From Clostridiaceae bacterium (GTDB lineage Bacteria; Bacillota; Clostridia; Lachnospirales; Lachnospiraceae): 64,000 bases of DNA. The stretch lies in assembly GCA_902362865.1 (NCBI GenBank), contig CABIYE010000015.1, positions 5,397-69,396 of the forward strand, in the 5' to 3' direction. The notes under the pieces are model-generated. The model was given only the letters and a program-made list of their open reading frames with translations, did not search any database and had not been told where the DNA came from. The position numbers and the translations under genes are program-made. Positions 24,713 to 35,097 of the stretch are shown one piece after another (positions within the stretch are counted from its first letter, which is position 1; each line of letters starts with the position of its first letter).

Positions 24713-26788
24713 ATGGATAAAAACTTTGCAAAAATAATAGGAATTATAGCGACAAGCGTGTGTGTGGTATTTTGTGGATTGAGCGTTATTGCAAAATTGA
24801 AGAAAAATAATTCTGTATATCAGAATGTTCCGGAAGAAAAAAATGTGCTGGAAGGTCATCGGGTCGTTTTTGTGAAAGATGATCGCGATGCTGAAAATGC
24901 AGATGGTGTAAGAGGACATTTGGAATCAAGCGGAATGTCAGAATATAAACCTGGAATATATGAGAAATATTTTAAGAGAATTTTAGATGTTGTGTTGTCT
25001 TTTAGTGGCTTGGTTGTTTTATCACCACTTTACCTTGGAATTTCGCTTGCAATTATTATTGATGATCCGGGACCGGTGCTTTTTACACAGAAGCGAATGG
25101 GACAGAATAAAAAGTATTTTAAATTACATAAATTCAGAAGCATGAAAATGTGTACTCCGCATGATGTCCCGACGCATATGTTGGATAATCCGGATAGATA
25201 TATTACAAGAGTAGGAAAATTCTTAAGAGCGCATAGCTTAGATGAACTACCACAGATCTGGGATATTTTTATTGGAAATATGTCAATTATCGGACCTCGG
25301 CCAGCACTATGGAATCAGGATGTGTTAACTGCTGAAAGAGACAAATATGGTGCGAATGATGTTAAGCCCGGGTTAACCGGCTGGGCGCAAATTAATGGAA
25401 GGGATGAGCTTGAGATTCCTGCGAAAGCAAAACTTGATGGAGAGTATGTGCAAAAAATAGGAATAGGAATTGATATTAAGTGTTTCCTTGATTCTATTGG
25501 TGTATTTGCGAATGATAACTCTGTTGTCGAAGGTGGTACCGGGGAGTTAAAAAAGCATGAAATGAATGAATCATGTAAAAAATGTGCTGAAGAAAAGAAA
25601 AAGATACTTGTAATTTGCCAATACTATAAACCGGAGCCTTTTAGGATTTCTGATATTTGCGAAGAAATGGTTCGACGTGGGCATGAAGTGCAGGTTGTTA
25701 CGGGGTATCTCAATTATCCGGAAGGAAAAATTTATGATGGATATGGGAAGGGAAAACATATTGACGAAATTATAAACGGTGTAAAAGTACATAGGTGTTT
25801 TGAAATTCCGAGGGGAACAGGAAGCGTGAAGAGAATGCTTAATTATTATAGTTATGCGGTAACTTCTACAGCCTATGCCTTATCAAGTAAGTGTAGGACT
25901 TCTGATGGGAAACCATTTGACGTTGTTTTTTGTAATCAGTTAAGTCCTGTGATGATGGCACATGCAGCGATTGGCTATAAAAAAAGATACAAAGTACCAG
26001 CTATCATGTATTGTCTTGACTTATGGCCGGAAAGTTTGATTGCGGGTGGTATTACAAGAGAGTCTTTGATTTATAAATATTATCATCATGTCAGTAAAAG
26101 AATTTATAGACAGGTGGATAAGATTCTAATTACAAGTCGTATGTTCTCTGACTATTTTAAGAGCGAATTTGGTATTAGAAAAGATAGAATAGAGTATCTT
26201 CCACAATATGCGGAAGATATTTTCGAAGAAATGCCAATAAAAGAAGAAAATGGAATATTTGATTTTATGTTTGCCGGAAATATAGGAACGATTCAATCCG
26301 TGGAAACAATACTGGAAGCAGCAAATCTTTTGAAAGACGAGCCGGTTCGGTTTCATATCATTGGCGGAGGTACTGATTTGGAAAGATTGCAGAAGATTGG
26401 TAAGAATCTGGAGAATGTAGAGTTTTATGGAAGAAAACCACTTGAGGAAATGCCAGACTTTTATAAAAAGGCAGATGCAATGCTTGTTACATTGGCGGCT
26501 GATCCTGTGCTTAGTCTTACTCTTCCCGGGAAGGTGCAGAGTTATATGGCGGTCGGGAAACCTCTTATTGGTGCGATCGATGGTGAAACAGAAATAGTGA
26601 TAAATGAAGCGCAATGCGGATTCTGTGGTAAAGCAGGTGATGCAATTGAGTTGACTGAGAATATCAGAAAATTTATTGCAAGAGATACAGATAGGAAACT
26701 GATGGGAAAAAATGCAAGAAAATTTTATGAAAAAAATTTTAAGGAATCCATGTATATGGATAAATTAGAAAGTATGGTGGAGATATAA
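24713..26788 (+). CDS. Initiating polyprenyl-phosphate sugar transferase fused to a GT4 glycosyltransferase
   Basis: The protein is 691 residues. Residues ~7-26 form one membrane helix. Residues ~85-275 are a bacterial sugar transferase (PF02397 type): YFKRILDVVLS, KRMGQNKKYFKLHKFRSMK, SLDELPQIWDIFIGNMSIIGPRP, GRDELEIPAKAKLDGEYV; it attaches the first sugar phosphate to undecaprenyl phosphate. After a short linker, residues ~296-691 form a complete GT4/WbuB-like retaining glycosyltransferase (ICQYYKPEPFRISDI, YCLDLWPESLIAGG, FMFAGNIGT). The two are normally separate proteins; here there is no stop or frame change between them. Steps one and two of repeat-unit assembly could be coupled. Confidence 0.88.
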   Translation: MDKNFAKIIGIIATSVCVVFCGLSVIAKLKKNNSVYQNVPEEKNVLEGHRVVFVKDDRDAENADGVRGHLESSGMSEYKPGIYEKYFKRILDVVLSFSGLVVLSPLYLGISLAIIIDDPGPVLFTQKRMGQNKKYFKLHKFRSMKMCTPHDVPTHMLDNPDRYITRVGKFLRAHSLDELPQIWDIFIGNMSIIGPRPALWNQDVLTAERDKYGANDVKPGLTGWAQINGRDELEIPAKAKLDGEYVQKIGIGIDIKCFLDSIGVFANDNSVVEGGTGELKKHEMNESCKKCAEEKKKILVICQYYKPEPFRISDICEEMVRRGHEVQVVTGYLNYPEGKIYDGYGKGKHIDEIINGVKVHRCFEIPRGTGSVKRMLNYYSYAVTSTAYALSSKCRTSDGKPFDVVFCNQLSPVMMAHAAIGYKKRYKVPAIMYCLDLWPESLIAGGITRESLIYKYYHHVSKRIYRQVDKILITSRMFSDYFKSEFGIRKDRIEYLPQYAEDIFEEMPIKEENGIFDFMFAGNIGTIQSVETILEAANLLKDEPVRFHIIGGGTDLERLQKIGKNLENVEFYGRKPLEEMPDFYKKADAMLVTLAADPVLSLTLPGKVQSYMAVGKPLIGAIDGETEIVINEAQCGFCGKAGDAIELTENIRKFIARDTDRKLMGKNARKFYEKNFKESMYMDKLESMVEI

Positions 26789-26812
26789 CCAAAAGTGTGA
26801 AAAGGATTTATT

Positions 26813-28024
26813 ATGAAGATTTTGATGATTAATGTCGTCTGTGGTATTCGCAGCACAGGTCGGATTTGTACAGATCTTGCGACTGCACTGGAAGCGCAAG
26901 GACATGAAGTAAAAATTGCATATGGTAGAGAAAAGGTTCCTGAACAATTTAAAAAGTATGCTGTGAAGATTGGCTCAGATTGGGATGTTAAAGTTCATGG
27001 TGTGAAAGCAAGATTACTGGATGGAGCAGGATTTGGCAGTAAAAAAGCTACAAAGCAATTTGTTAAATGGATGAAAGAATATGACCCAGATGTAATACAC
27101 CTTCATAATCTTCATGGCTACTATATAAATATAGAAGTTCTCTTTGATTATTTGAAATGTAGCGGCAAAAAAGTGATATGGACATTGCATGACTGTTGGG
27201 CTTTTACCGGTCATAGTGCGTATTGTGATGCGGTAAAATGTGAGAGGTGGAGTAAAGGTTGTTATAAATGCCCTCAAATAAAAGAATATCCGAAAAGTTT
27301 TATTGATAGATCCAAACAAAATTGGAAGAAGAAAAAAACTATTTTTTCTGGAGTATCTGACATGACGATTATTACTCCGTCACATTGGCTTGCTGGCTTA
27401 ACAAGAAAGTCTTTTTTGTCGGAGTATCCAGTTGAAGTTATTCACAATGGTATAGACACAAGTCAATTTATGCCATTGGAGAATGATTTTCGAGAATTTT
27501 ATCATTTGGAAGATAAATTTGTAGTGTTAGGCGTTGCGACAGCATGGAGTGACTTAAAGGGATATTCAGATTTCTTAAAGTTGGCTGAGATGTTAGATGA
27601 TAAATTTAAGATTGTTATGGTTGGATTGACTGAAAAGCAGTTAAAAGAATTGCCTCCAAAGATAATTGGAATAAAAAGAACGGCAAGCGTTAAGGAGTTG
27701 ACATATATTTATAGCGCTGTGGATGTGTTTGTAAATCTGACATATTGTGATTCTTATGGTTTAGTTAATGTGGAATCAATTCTTTGCGGAACGCCGGTAA
27801 TTTCATATGATACAGGAGGATGTGCGGAAAGCGTTGGTTTATGCGGGTATGTTGTTCCACAGGGAGACATAAAAACTATATATGATATGATTAAGAAAAT
27901 AAAAACAAAGCCTTTGGATTTGAAGGTTGATAGACTGGCATGTGATAACAAACGAACTATCAAGGAGTATCTGGGAAAATACAGGGGTACTGGAAACAAA
28001 AGATTGATTTATCCCATAAAATGA
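26813..28024 (+). CDS. GT4 glycosyltransferase
   Basis: The protein is 403 residues of WcaC/colanic-acid-like GT4 type: RSTGRICTDLATALEAQGHEV at the acceptor end, HNLHGYYIN, TLHDCWAFTGHSAYC and cysteine-rich loop, then IHNGIDTSQF and the nucleotide-binding SYGLVNVESILCGTPV with the E-x7-E-like acidic pair. The very C-terminus (after EYLGKY) is unlike the family and runs into the following gene fragment with an ATGA overlap, suggesting a recombination joint. Confidence 0.85.
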   Translation: MKILMINVVCGIRSTGRICTDLATALEAQGHEVKIAYGREKVPEQFKKYAVKIGSDWDVKVHGVKARLLDGAGFGSKKATKQFVKWMKEYDPDVIHLHNLHGYYINIEVLFDYLKCSGKKVIWTLHDCWAFTGHSAYCDAVKCERWSKGCYKCPQIKEYPKSFIDRSKQNWKKKKTIFSGVSDMTIITPSHWLAGLTRKSFLSEYPVEVIHNGIDTSQFMPLENDFREFYHLEDKFVVLGVATAWSDLKGYSDFLKLAEMLDDKFKIVMVGLTEKQLKELPPKIIGIKRTASVKELTYIYSAVDVFVNLTYCDSYGLVNVESILCGTPVISYDTGGCAESVGLCGYVVPQGDIKTIYDMIKKIKTKPLDLKVDRLACDNKRTIKEYLGKYRGTGNKRLIYPIK

Positions 28025-28332
28025 TAGGCATTACAAGAACGAATAGTGTAAAGCATCTTGCGAATTTGTATTCTATTGCAGATGTATTCGTAAACCCAAC
28101 GGTTGAAGATAATTATTCAACAACTAATCTTGAAACAATAGCAAGTGGAACACCTGTTATTACCTATAAAACGGGAGGGAGTCCAGAGAGTGCTGTGTTA
28201 TTTGGAACAACCGTGAAAGAAAACACTGTTGAAAATATAATAGATAAAATTGCCGGTTTGCGACCTATTCCTGATAAAAGAGGCTGTGTAACTAAAGATA
28301 AAATAATAGAGCAGTACTTAAATTATTATTAG
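28021..28332 (+). pseudogene. C-terminal fragment of a second GT4 glycosyltransferase
   Basis: These 103 codons encode only the last third of a GT4 enzyme (SIADVFVNPTVEDNYSTTNLETIASGTPVITYKTGG). It is clearly similar to the same region of the preceding gene, but different enough to be a distinct paralogue. The acceptor domain is missing. It was probably left after recombination between tandem GT4 genes. Confidence 0.75.
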
Positions 28333-28334
28333 AC

Positions 28335-29450
28335 ATGAGGAAGAAAATACAGTTGAAAGTTTTATTTATCACTAATGTACCTTCACCATATAGGGTGGAG
28401 TTTTTTAATGAATTAGGAAAATATTTGAATTTGACAGTAATATTTGAAAAATCTACTTCGGATGAAAGGGATAGTTCTTGGAATAATTATGCTTTTGAAA
28501 ATTTTGAAGGAATTGTTTTAAAAGGAATAAAAATCAATTCAGATACTGCGATTTGCTTGGGCATTATAAACTTCTTAAAGCGGCATAAGTTTGACTATAT
28601 TATTTGTTCAAACTTTACTTCGCCAACTGGAATGTTGGCTATTCAATATATGAGAAAACATAGTATAAACTATTATTTGGAGTGCGATGGTGGATTTGCC
28701 AAAAATGGGGAAGGAGTTAAAGAAGGTATAAAACTATATTTCATAACTGGGGCAAATGGATATTTTAGTACAGGAGTGGCTTGTGATGAGTATTTTATTG
28801 CTTATGGAGCCGATGCAGAGAAAATAATTCGTTATCCATTTACATCAGTAAGGGAGGAAGAAATAGATATAAACATACCTGAAAAGGGAAGAAAGGATGA
28901 ATTACGCGAAAAATTAGGTATGAAAGAAGAAAAAATCGTTCTTGCGGTCGGTCAGTTTATACCAAGAAAAGGGTTCGATATATTATTAAAAGCAGTATCC
29001 AATCTGCCAGAAGAAGTAGGGGTATATTTTGTTGGAGGAGAGCCGACAGAGGAATATCTTTTATTACAAAATGAAAACCAACTTAATAATGTACATTTTG
29101 TTGGATATAAGTCAAAAAATATTTTGAATGAATATTATTATGCTTCAGATATTTTTGTGTTACCGACACGAGAGGATATATGGGGGCTTGTTATAGAAGA
29201 AGCAATGGCACATGGGTTACCAATTATTTCTACTAGCAGATGTGCAGCAGCGCTAGAACTAGTTAAGAATGATGTCAATGGTTACGTTGTCCCAGTAGAA
29301 GATGTGGACGCGATTTCAGAGAAAATTATAGAAGTGCTCACTAATTCAGAAAAACAAAAAGCCTTTGGAAAGAATAGCTTGAATATAATGAGAAATTATA
29401 CGATAGAAGCTATGGTGCAAAAGCACCTGGAAATATTGTGGAACATGTAA
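28335..29450 (+). CDS. GT4 glycosyltransferase
   Basis: This 371-residue GT-B enzyme begins VLFITNVPSPYRVEFFNELG. Its donor domain carries AVGQFIPRKGFDILLKA, FVGG, and PTREDIWGLVIEEAMAHGLPII with the E-x7-E motif. There is almost no ribosome site before the ATG, two bases after the previous stop, so translation probably depends on reinitiation from the fragment upstream. Confidence 0.85.
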   Translation: MRKKIQLKVLFITNVPSPYRVEFFNELGKYLNLTVIFEKSTSDERDSSWNNYAFENFEGIVLKGIKINSDTAICLGIINFLKRHKFDYIICSNFTSPTGMLAIQYMRKHSINYYLECDGGFAKNGEGVKEGIKLYFITGANGYFSTGVACDEYFIAYGADAEKIIRYPFTSVREEEIDINIPEKGRKDELREKLGMKEEKIVLAVGQFIPRKGFDILLKAVSNLPEEVGVYFVGGEPTEEYLLLQNENQLNNVHFVGYKSKNILNEYYYASDIFVLPTREDIWGLVIEEAMAHGLPIISTSRCAAALELVKNDVNGYVVPVEDVDAISEKIIEVLTNSEKQKAFGKNSLNIMRNYTIEAMVQKHLEILWNM

Positions 29451-29463
29451 GGAAAGATGAAGG

Positions 29464-30402
29464 ATGAAAAAAACAATTTTACCGATAACGGTTTTGATAC
29501 CTACTATGAATCGACCGCAAACATTGAAAAGAACTCTGAATAAATATTTAGACAGTGAGTGTCTTCCAGCGCAAATAGTGGTTGTAGATCAAAGTACGAG
29601 TGAAGAAATTGCTGCAGAAATTAAGCGATTAGTAGAAGAAATTAGAGGAAGAATAGAAACTTTTTATGTGTATCAGGCAGAGCCGTCTTTAACAAAAGCC
29701 AGAAATACAGCCTTTTCTTATGCGAAACATGAAGTAATAATATGCTCGGATGATGATATAGACGTTTATTCGGATACCTTAAAACAAATATACAATTTGA
29801 TGTCGAATAAGCAGATTGCAATGATAGCAGGACTTGATGACAATGCATCAGAAACAACGTCTAAGATAGGGTATCTATTGGGAACGAAATCTTTTTCAAA
29901 AAGAAATATTGGACATGTTACGTGGTCCATGTTAGGATGTTTTCCGAATAAAATTACTGAGCAGACAGATACAATGTGGGCTATGGGATTTTTCTTTGTT
30001 ATCCGAAAATCTCTTGCAAATAAATGGAAACTAATGTGGGATGAGAAGTTGACGGGGTATGCATACGCAGAGGATTTGGACTATACTTATGATTATTATA
30101 AAAAAGCCAAGGCAGAAAAACTGAAATGTATTATGTCCAACAGAGTACATGTGAAGCATATGGTTAGCAGAGAGTATAGGACGCCGACGAAAAAGAGTGC
30201 TTATATGTATATTTTAAATAGGGCATATCTGAGTTACAAACATCAGATGGGATGGAAGTCTGTTGTTGCTATGCGATGGTGCAATTTTTGGCGATTTGTT
30301 GAATGGAAGATTAAAAAGCAGAATGCCGAATGCTTAAAAGAAGCCATGAGATATTGGAGGAAACATCGACTTGAGATTCAGAAAGGGGATTTTCCATATT
30401 AG
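29464..30402 (+). CDS. GT2 glycosyltransferase
   Basis: The 312-residue protein has the GT-A start TVLIPTMNRPQTLKRTL, IVVVDQSTSEE and the metal-binding SDDDIDVYSD. The acceptor region (GYAYAEDLDYTYDYY) supplies the base. It is an inverting transferase of the EPS repeat unit. The 80 bases after it hold a TGAAAA/TTTTCA hairpin but no gene. Confidence 0.85.
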   Translation: MKKTILPITVLIPTMNRPQTLKRTLNKYLDSECLPAQIVVVDQSTSEEIAAEIKRLVEEIRGRIETFYVYQAEPSLTKARNTAFSYAKHEVIICSDDDIDVYSDTLKQIYNLMSNKQIAMIAGLDDNASETTSKIGYLLGTKSFSKRNIGHVTWSMLGCFPNKITEQTDTMWAMGFFFVIRKSLANKWKLMWDEKLTGYAYAEDLDYTYDYYKKAKAEKLKCIMSNRVHVKHMVSREYRTPTKKSAYMYILNRAYLSYKHQMGWKSVVAMRWCNFWRFVEWKIKKQNAECLKEAMRYWRKHRLEIQKGDFPY

Positions 30403-30482
30403 TACAATATCTGAAAATTCGTGTTTTCAAACGAGGATGGAAGGCTCGGAAACTATAGATACTGCTAGAAAGGATTAATGCT

Positions 30483-31472
30483 TTGAAAACAATTAAATTA
30501 ACCTACATTGTGCCGATTTATAATGTGGAAAAATATCTAGAGGATTGTATTGAAAGTATCATTAAACAAGGCGTAGAGAGTTCGGAAATTATTTTGGTAG
30601 ATGATGGTTCGACGGATGGAAGTGCTGCGATTTGTGATAGATATGCGGAGTTCTATATGAATATAAATGTTATTCATAAACAAAACGGTGGTATTTCATC
30701 GGCCAGAAATATAGGTTTAAAAGCGGCACAAGGAGAGTATATATGCTTTGTTGATAGCGATGATTTTTTTGAAGAGAATTTTGCTGACAAATTCTTGAAT
30801 ATTTGTGAAAAGTATAGTCTCGATATTATCCGCGGATGGTATGCGATTTATGATGAGGAAACAAAAGAATATCAAGAACATAAGTTCCCTGATATATCAT
30901 ATGCTAATAAAGTTTTGCCGGGATATGAATTTTTGAAAAGGTCAATCAACGAGCATGCTAACGAAGTGGTTCCATGGCTGGGCTTTTTTAAAAGAGAATA
31001 TTTGACGAAGCATAATCTGCTTTTTCCAGAGGGTATAGCGTATGAGGAAGACCAGTTGTTTTTTCTTGAAGCATTGATATGTGATCAAAAGTGCAGGATT
31101 TATCAGAGTGATTTAGAGTTTTATGCTTATCGAAAGAGAGTCGGAAGCGCAACCAAAACACCAACACTGAAGCAAGTACAAGATGTAATTTACGTGGTGG
31201 AAAAAGAAAATATGCTATTAAAGAAGTACTCACTTTCTTCGAATGTCAAAAAGGCTGTGAAGAGATATATTTGTTCTTCTTTTTACCAGCTTACATCTAT
31301 TTATGGGAGAATCAATATCCAAAATAGAAAGAAAACCGTGAGGATGATTCCATTTTGGATGAAATGGCAGTGCATTTGGAATGCTTATGATAATCACCAA
31401 AGGTTAAAAATTTTCTTGTTTACTTTTGCAAGATGGCTCGTGGATACAGTTTATAAAAAAAGAGGATTATAG
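30483..31472 (+). CDS. GT2 glycosyltransferase
   Basis: The protein is 329 residues from TTG 30483, preceded by GAAAGGA. The family A start is YIVPIYNVEKYLEDCIESI, with LVDDGSTDGSAAICD, NGGISSARNIGLK and the DxD variant FVDSDDFFE. The acceptor-side motif is EGIAYEEDQLFFLEAL. It belongs to the capsule type close to galactosyl and glucosyl transferases. Specificity cannot be assigned. Confidence 0.87.
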   Translation: MKTIKLTYIVPIYNVEKYLEDCIESIIKQGVESSEIILVDDGSTDGSAAICDRYAEFYMNINVIHKQNGGISSARNIGLKAAQGEYICFVDSDDFFEENFADKFLNICEKYSLDIIRGWYAIYDEETKEYQEHKFPDISYANKVLPGYEFLKRSINEHANEVVPWLGFFKREYLTKHNLLFPEGIAYEEDQLFFLEALICDQKCRIYQSDLEFYAYRKRVGSATKTPTLKQVQDVIYVVEKENMLLKKYSLSSNVKKAVKRYICSSFYQLTSIYGRINIQNRKKTVRMIPFWMKWQCIWNAYDNHQRLKIFLFTFARWLVDTVYKKRGL

Positions 31473-31517
31473 TAATAGGTTATTGTTATTTATGATGTCA
31501 TATAAGGAGAGAGTTTT

Positions 31518-32663
31518 TTGGTATCTAAAAAAAATTTTTATACTGGGTTAATTGTTATAGCATGTGTTTTTTGCAATTTGTCACAGATGCCTAATTTAAT
31601 GGAAAGCGGAATAATAAGTTTGGCTTATTCAGGGACGTGGATTTTTATAGCGGTAATGCTTTTGATTGATAGAAGAACATTGAAATGGCAGTATTTGTTA
31701 TTACCAATTGTTTTTGATGTGATATGTTTGGGAGGAAGATTTTTAGGAAAATCCTATTTTTCTTCAGATTTATTTCGTCCAATTAATTTATGTGCATTTA
31801 TTTTGCTAATTGGGATATGGGCTGGAACATATTTGGATTACACAAATTTGAAGAAAATATCTTTTGCGTTTATTACAAGTGCTTTGGCTGTTGCGATATA
31901 TTTATATTTTAATATTTTCAGAGGTGTAGACTGGGGAGGTTCTGGGTATCTTTATGGCTCTAAAAATTCGGCGGGGCAGATATTCCTTGTGGCAATAATA
32001 CTGATAGCTACACAATTCTTACAGTATAATAAAGTTTTATCTGCGTTTGCCATGATATTTTTTGCGGCTTTCATTATTATGATGAAAAGCAGAGCGTCAA
32101 TACTTACACTTCTGATAGTGATAATTTATTTTATTTTATTTATACTGAAAAAGAAAATTCATAAAGTAATAGGCATTGTTATATTAGTTGCCACATTGAT
32201 AATTATATTTACAAACGCAGAATTATACAATTTATATATCAAAGAAATTATACTTAATAATAAAGATATTAATGATTTGACGGCAGTTACTTCTAATCGT
32301 GATTTGCATGTGGAATATTTTAAAGCAAATTTTGGAATGTACTGGTTTTCTGGAACCGGAGGTACTTATTTGGAATCTATGCCTTTAGCGGTATTAATGA
32401 GTTATGGAATCCTAGGAGGAATTCCGGTGTTGCTTTTTTCTTTACAACCATTGTATATAGGATTTAAGTATATTAGGGACAAGCGGTATAGGTTATTTTG
32501 TGTTTTGATTATAGCTTTATCTATAACTATGTGGATTAATGGCATATTTGAGGAACAGTCACCGTTTGGACCAGGCGTAAAATGTTACTTTTTGTGGTTG
32601 GTTTTGGGATTATTTATTGGTTATAGAGATTCGACAAATAAATTGTTATATTATGAGAGGTAA
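31518..32663 (+). CDS. Wzy-like O-antigen polymerase/ligase family protein
   Basis: This 381-residue protein has about ten hydrophobic segments and one long extracellular loop near residues 235-285, the topology of Wzy/WaaL proteins. It contains YGSKNSAGQIFL, typical of the O-antigen ligase superfamily. The TTG start at 31518 follows GGAGAG. It likely polymerises repeat units outside the membrane, partnering the flippase at 38301. Confidence 0.8.
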   Translation: MVSKKNFYTGLIVIACVFCNLSQMPNLMESGIISLAYSGTWIFIAVMLLIDRRTLKWQYLLLPIVFDVICLGGRFLGKSYFSSDLFRPINLCAFILLIGIWAGTYLDYTNLKKISFAFITSALAVAIYLYFNIFRGVDWGGSGYLYGSKNSAGQIFLVAIILIATQFLQYNKVLSAFAMIFFAAFIIMMKSRASILTLLIVIIYFILFILKKKIHKVIGIVILVATLIIIFTNAELYNLYIKEIILNNKDINDLTAVTSNRDLHVEYFKANFGMYWFSGTGGTYLESMPLAVLMSYGILGGIPVLLFSLQPLYIGFKYIRDKRYRLFCVLIIALSITMWINGIFEEQSPFGPGVKCYFLWLVLGLFIGYRDSTNKLLYYER

Positions 32664-32666
32664 AAG

Positions 32667-33800
32667 ATGAAATTAGTTATCGTATTATTGACACATATTG
32701 ATAATTTGCCACCAGCAAGGAATCTATTATTGAGTCTTACAAGGTTGGATGTACAGGTCAGTTTAATAACTATGTATAGCGCGGCACTTCCGAGGGAAAT
32801 AAAAGCTGCTAATAATTTTAATATTATCGATCTTCAATCGAAAGAATCAACAAATAGAATTCAGGCATTGGGAAAGCGTGTCTTAAGGCGAAAAAAGTTG
32901 AGAAAAGTAATTAAAACAATTACGAGAAAAGAAGATGTAATATGGACAATTACAGATTATGATGCCATGGAGACGGGAAGCCTGTTATTGAATTATCGAC
33001 ATGTTATGCAGCTTATGGAACTGATTCATGATATACCAATATTTGACGAGATTCCGGTTGTTAAAGCACATATAGAAAAGTATGCAAGAAAAGCAGAGAT
33101 GATTATCGTTCCAGAATATAATCGAGCGCATATTCAAAAGGCATACTGGCAACTATGCGAGACACCGAAAGTTATCCCAAATAAACCAAAAGTGGAAGAG
33201 AAGAAGTATGATATAAAAAAAATTAGTTCTGATGCGGCAAAGGTTTTTCAAAAAATTGGCAATCGAAAGATTGTACTTTATCAGGGAACATTTGGCTATG
33301 AGCGAGTATTGGATCAGTTTATAGAAGCGGTAGGTTTGCTTGGAAAAGAGTATTGTATGGTTTTGATGGGACGAGATGATATTGAGGTAAGAAAATTACT
33401 AGATAAATATCCTGAAACTTTCTTTATACCATTCATCTCAGCACCTGATCATCTTGCAGTTACGAGTAGAGCTCATATTGGTGTACTCTCTTATGTTAAT
33501 ACAAGCAATATCAGACATTATGATCCGTTGAATGCATTATATTGTGCGCCTAACAAACTATATGAGTATGCTTGCTTTGGAATTCCGATGATAGGAAACG
33601 ATATACCAGGACTGGAAATCCCATTTAAATTGAATAATATTGGACAATGTTCAAAATTAACAGCGGAGGCGATTGCGATGACAATAAGAGAGATTGAAGA
33701 GAATTATGATACTATGAGCCGCAATTGTAAAACATTTTATAGTAGTGTCAACATAGATAGAATAGTAGAAGAGATTGTTAGAGAGCTTAAAGAGAAGTGA
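32667..33800 (+). CDS. Glycosyltransferase (GT-B, GT4-like)
   Basis: This 377-residue GT-B protein has a divergent N-terminal domain (VIVLLTHIDNLPPARNLLLSL) and a typical donor-domain end (VLYQGTFGYERVLDQFIEAV, VLMGRDD, APNKLYEYACFGIPMIGND). It starts four bases after the polymerase gene. Confidence 0.75.
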   Translation: MKLVIVLLTHIDNLPPARNLLLSLTRLDVQVSLITMYSAALPREIKAANNFNIIDLQSKESTNRIQALGKRVLRRKKLRKVIKTITRKEDVIWTITDYDAMETGSLLLNYRHVMQLMELIHDIPIFDEIPVVKAHIEKYARKAEMIIVPEYNRAHIQKAYWQLCETPKVIPNKPKVEEKKYDIKKISSDAAKVFQKIGNRKIVLYQGTFGYERVLDQFIEAVGLLGKEYCMVLMGRDDIEVRKLLDKYPETFFIPFISAPDHLAVTSRAHIGVLSYVNTSNIRHYDPLNALYCAPNKLYEYACFGIPMIGNDIPGLEIPFKLNNIGQCSKLTAEAIAMTIREIEENYDTMSRNCKTFYSSVNIDRIVEEIVRELKEK

Positions 33801-33946
33801 TATATGAGAATAATATATTGTTACTGAACTTACGTGACATAAAATGCATGTTATTAGATAGGTATGGTGTAAAAACTGTAATTAGATTATTTGAGGTATA
33901 TGTTTGTAGGTAAAAATGTGGTCTATGTAATCGGAGGAGGAAGAAG

Positions 33947-35044
33947 ATGAAAAAAGTGATGCTTGTTTTTGGAACTAGACCAGAAGCAATTAAAATGTGT
34001 CCACTTGTAAATGAATTGAAACGGAGAAAAAAACTAAAAGCAATTATATGTGTTACCGGTCAGCATCGACAGATGTTAGATCAGGTTTTGAGTGCATTTA
34101 ATGTTAGTCCCGATTATGATTTGTGTATCATGAAAGACAAGCAGACCCTTTTTGATGTAACCGTTAATATTTTGGAAAAAATTAAAGATGTATTGGAAGA
34201 AATACAACCGGATGTTGTACTTGTTCATGGTGATACATCTACGACATTTGCAACAGCATTGGCATGCTTTTATCTGCAAATTCCTGTCGGGCACGTAGAA
34301 GCAGGATTACGTACATATGACATTTATTCTCCTTATCCAGAGGAATTTAACCGTCAGGCAGTTGGCATTATTAGCCAGTATAATTTTGCTCCTACAGAGT
34401 TTGCGAAGAATAATTTATTAAAAGAGGGAAAAAAAGAAGCAACTATTTATGTTACAGGAAACACTGCGATTGATGCTTTAAAAACAACGGTATGTGATAC
34501 ATTTACGCATCCAGAACTTGAATGGGCTGAAGGAAGTAGATTGATTCTTATTACTGCTCATAGAAGGGAAAACCTGGGCGAGCCGATGAAAAATATGTTT
34601 AGGGCGATTCGAAGAGTTATGGATGAACATTCAGATGTAAAAGCTATTTATCCAATTCATATGAATCCGTTGGTTAGGGAGATTGCAAATTCCATTTTGG
34701 GAGATGATGATCGAATTCATATTATTGAGCCATTGGATGTGTTAGAGTTTCATAATTTTCAAGCAAGAAGCCATTTGATATTAACGGATTCAGGTGGAAT
34801 TCAAGAAGAGGCACCTTCGCTTGGAAAACCAGTTTTGGTGATGCGAGATACAACAGAAAGACCTGAGGGGATAATAGCGGGAACTTTAAAACTGGTTGGA
34901 ACAGAAGAAGACACTATATATAAAGAATTTACAGAACTTTTAACAAACCAAGAAAAATATGATGCAATGAGTTGCGCGTCAAATCCATATGGTGATGGGC
35001 ATGCATGTGAGCGAATCGCGGATATATTGGAAAAGAGTTTATAA
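33947..35044 (+). CDS. wecB: UDP-N-acetylglucosamine 2-epimerase (non-hydrolysing)
   Basis: The protein is 365 residues: FGTRPEAIKMCPLV, CVTGQHRQMLDQVL, VHGDTSTTFA, HVEAGLRTYD, ITAHRREN and TDSGGIQEEAPSLGKPVLVMRDTTERPE segments, all standard. It converts UDP-GlcNAc to UDP-ManNAc, a precursor for ManNAc or ManNAcA in the polymer. A strong GGAGGAGG-like site precedes ATG 33947. The 146-base gap upstream holds no gene and no clear terminator. Confidence 0.93.
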   Translation: MKKVMLVFGTRPEAIKMCPLVNELKRRKKLKAIICVTGQHRQMLDQVLSAFNVSPDYDLCIMKDKQTLFDVTVNILEKIKDVLEEIQPDVVLVHGDTSTTFATALACFYLQIPVGHVEAGLRTYDIYSPYPEEFNRQAVGIISQYNFAPTEFAKNNLLKEGKKEATIYVTGNTAIDALKTTVCDTFTHPELEWAEGSRLILITAHRRENLGEPMKNMFRAIRRVMDEHSDVKAIYPIHMNPLVREIANSILGDDDRIHIIEPLDVLEFHNFQARSHLILTDSGGIQEEAPSLGKPVLVMRDTTERPEGIIAGTLKLVGTEEDTIYKEFTELLTNQEKYDAMSCASNPYGDGHACERIADILEKSL

Positions 35045-35097
35045 AAAATAGGTTAATTTAGAAGTTATTGCTATGAGCAAAATGTTGGGAGAATATT

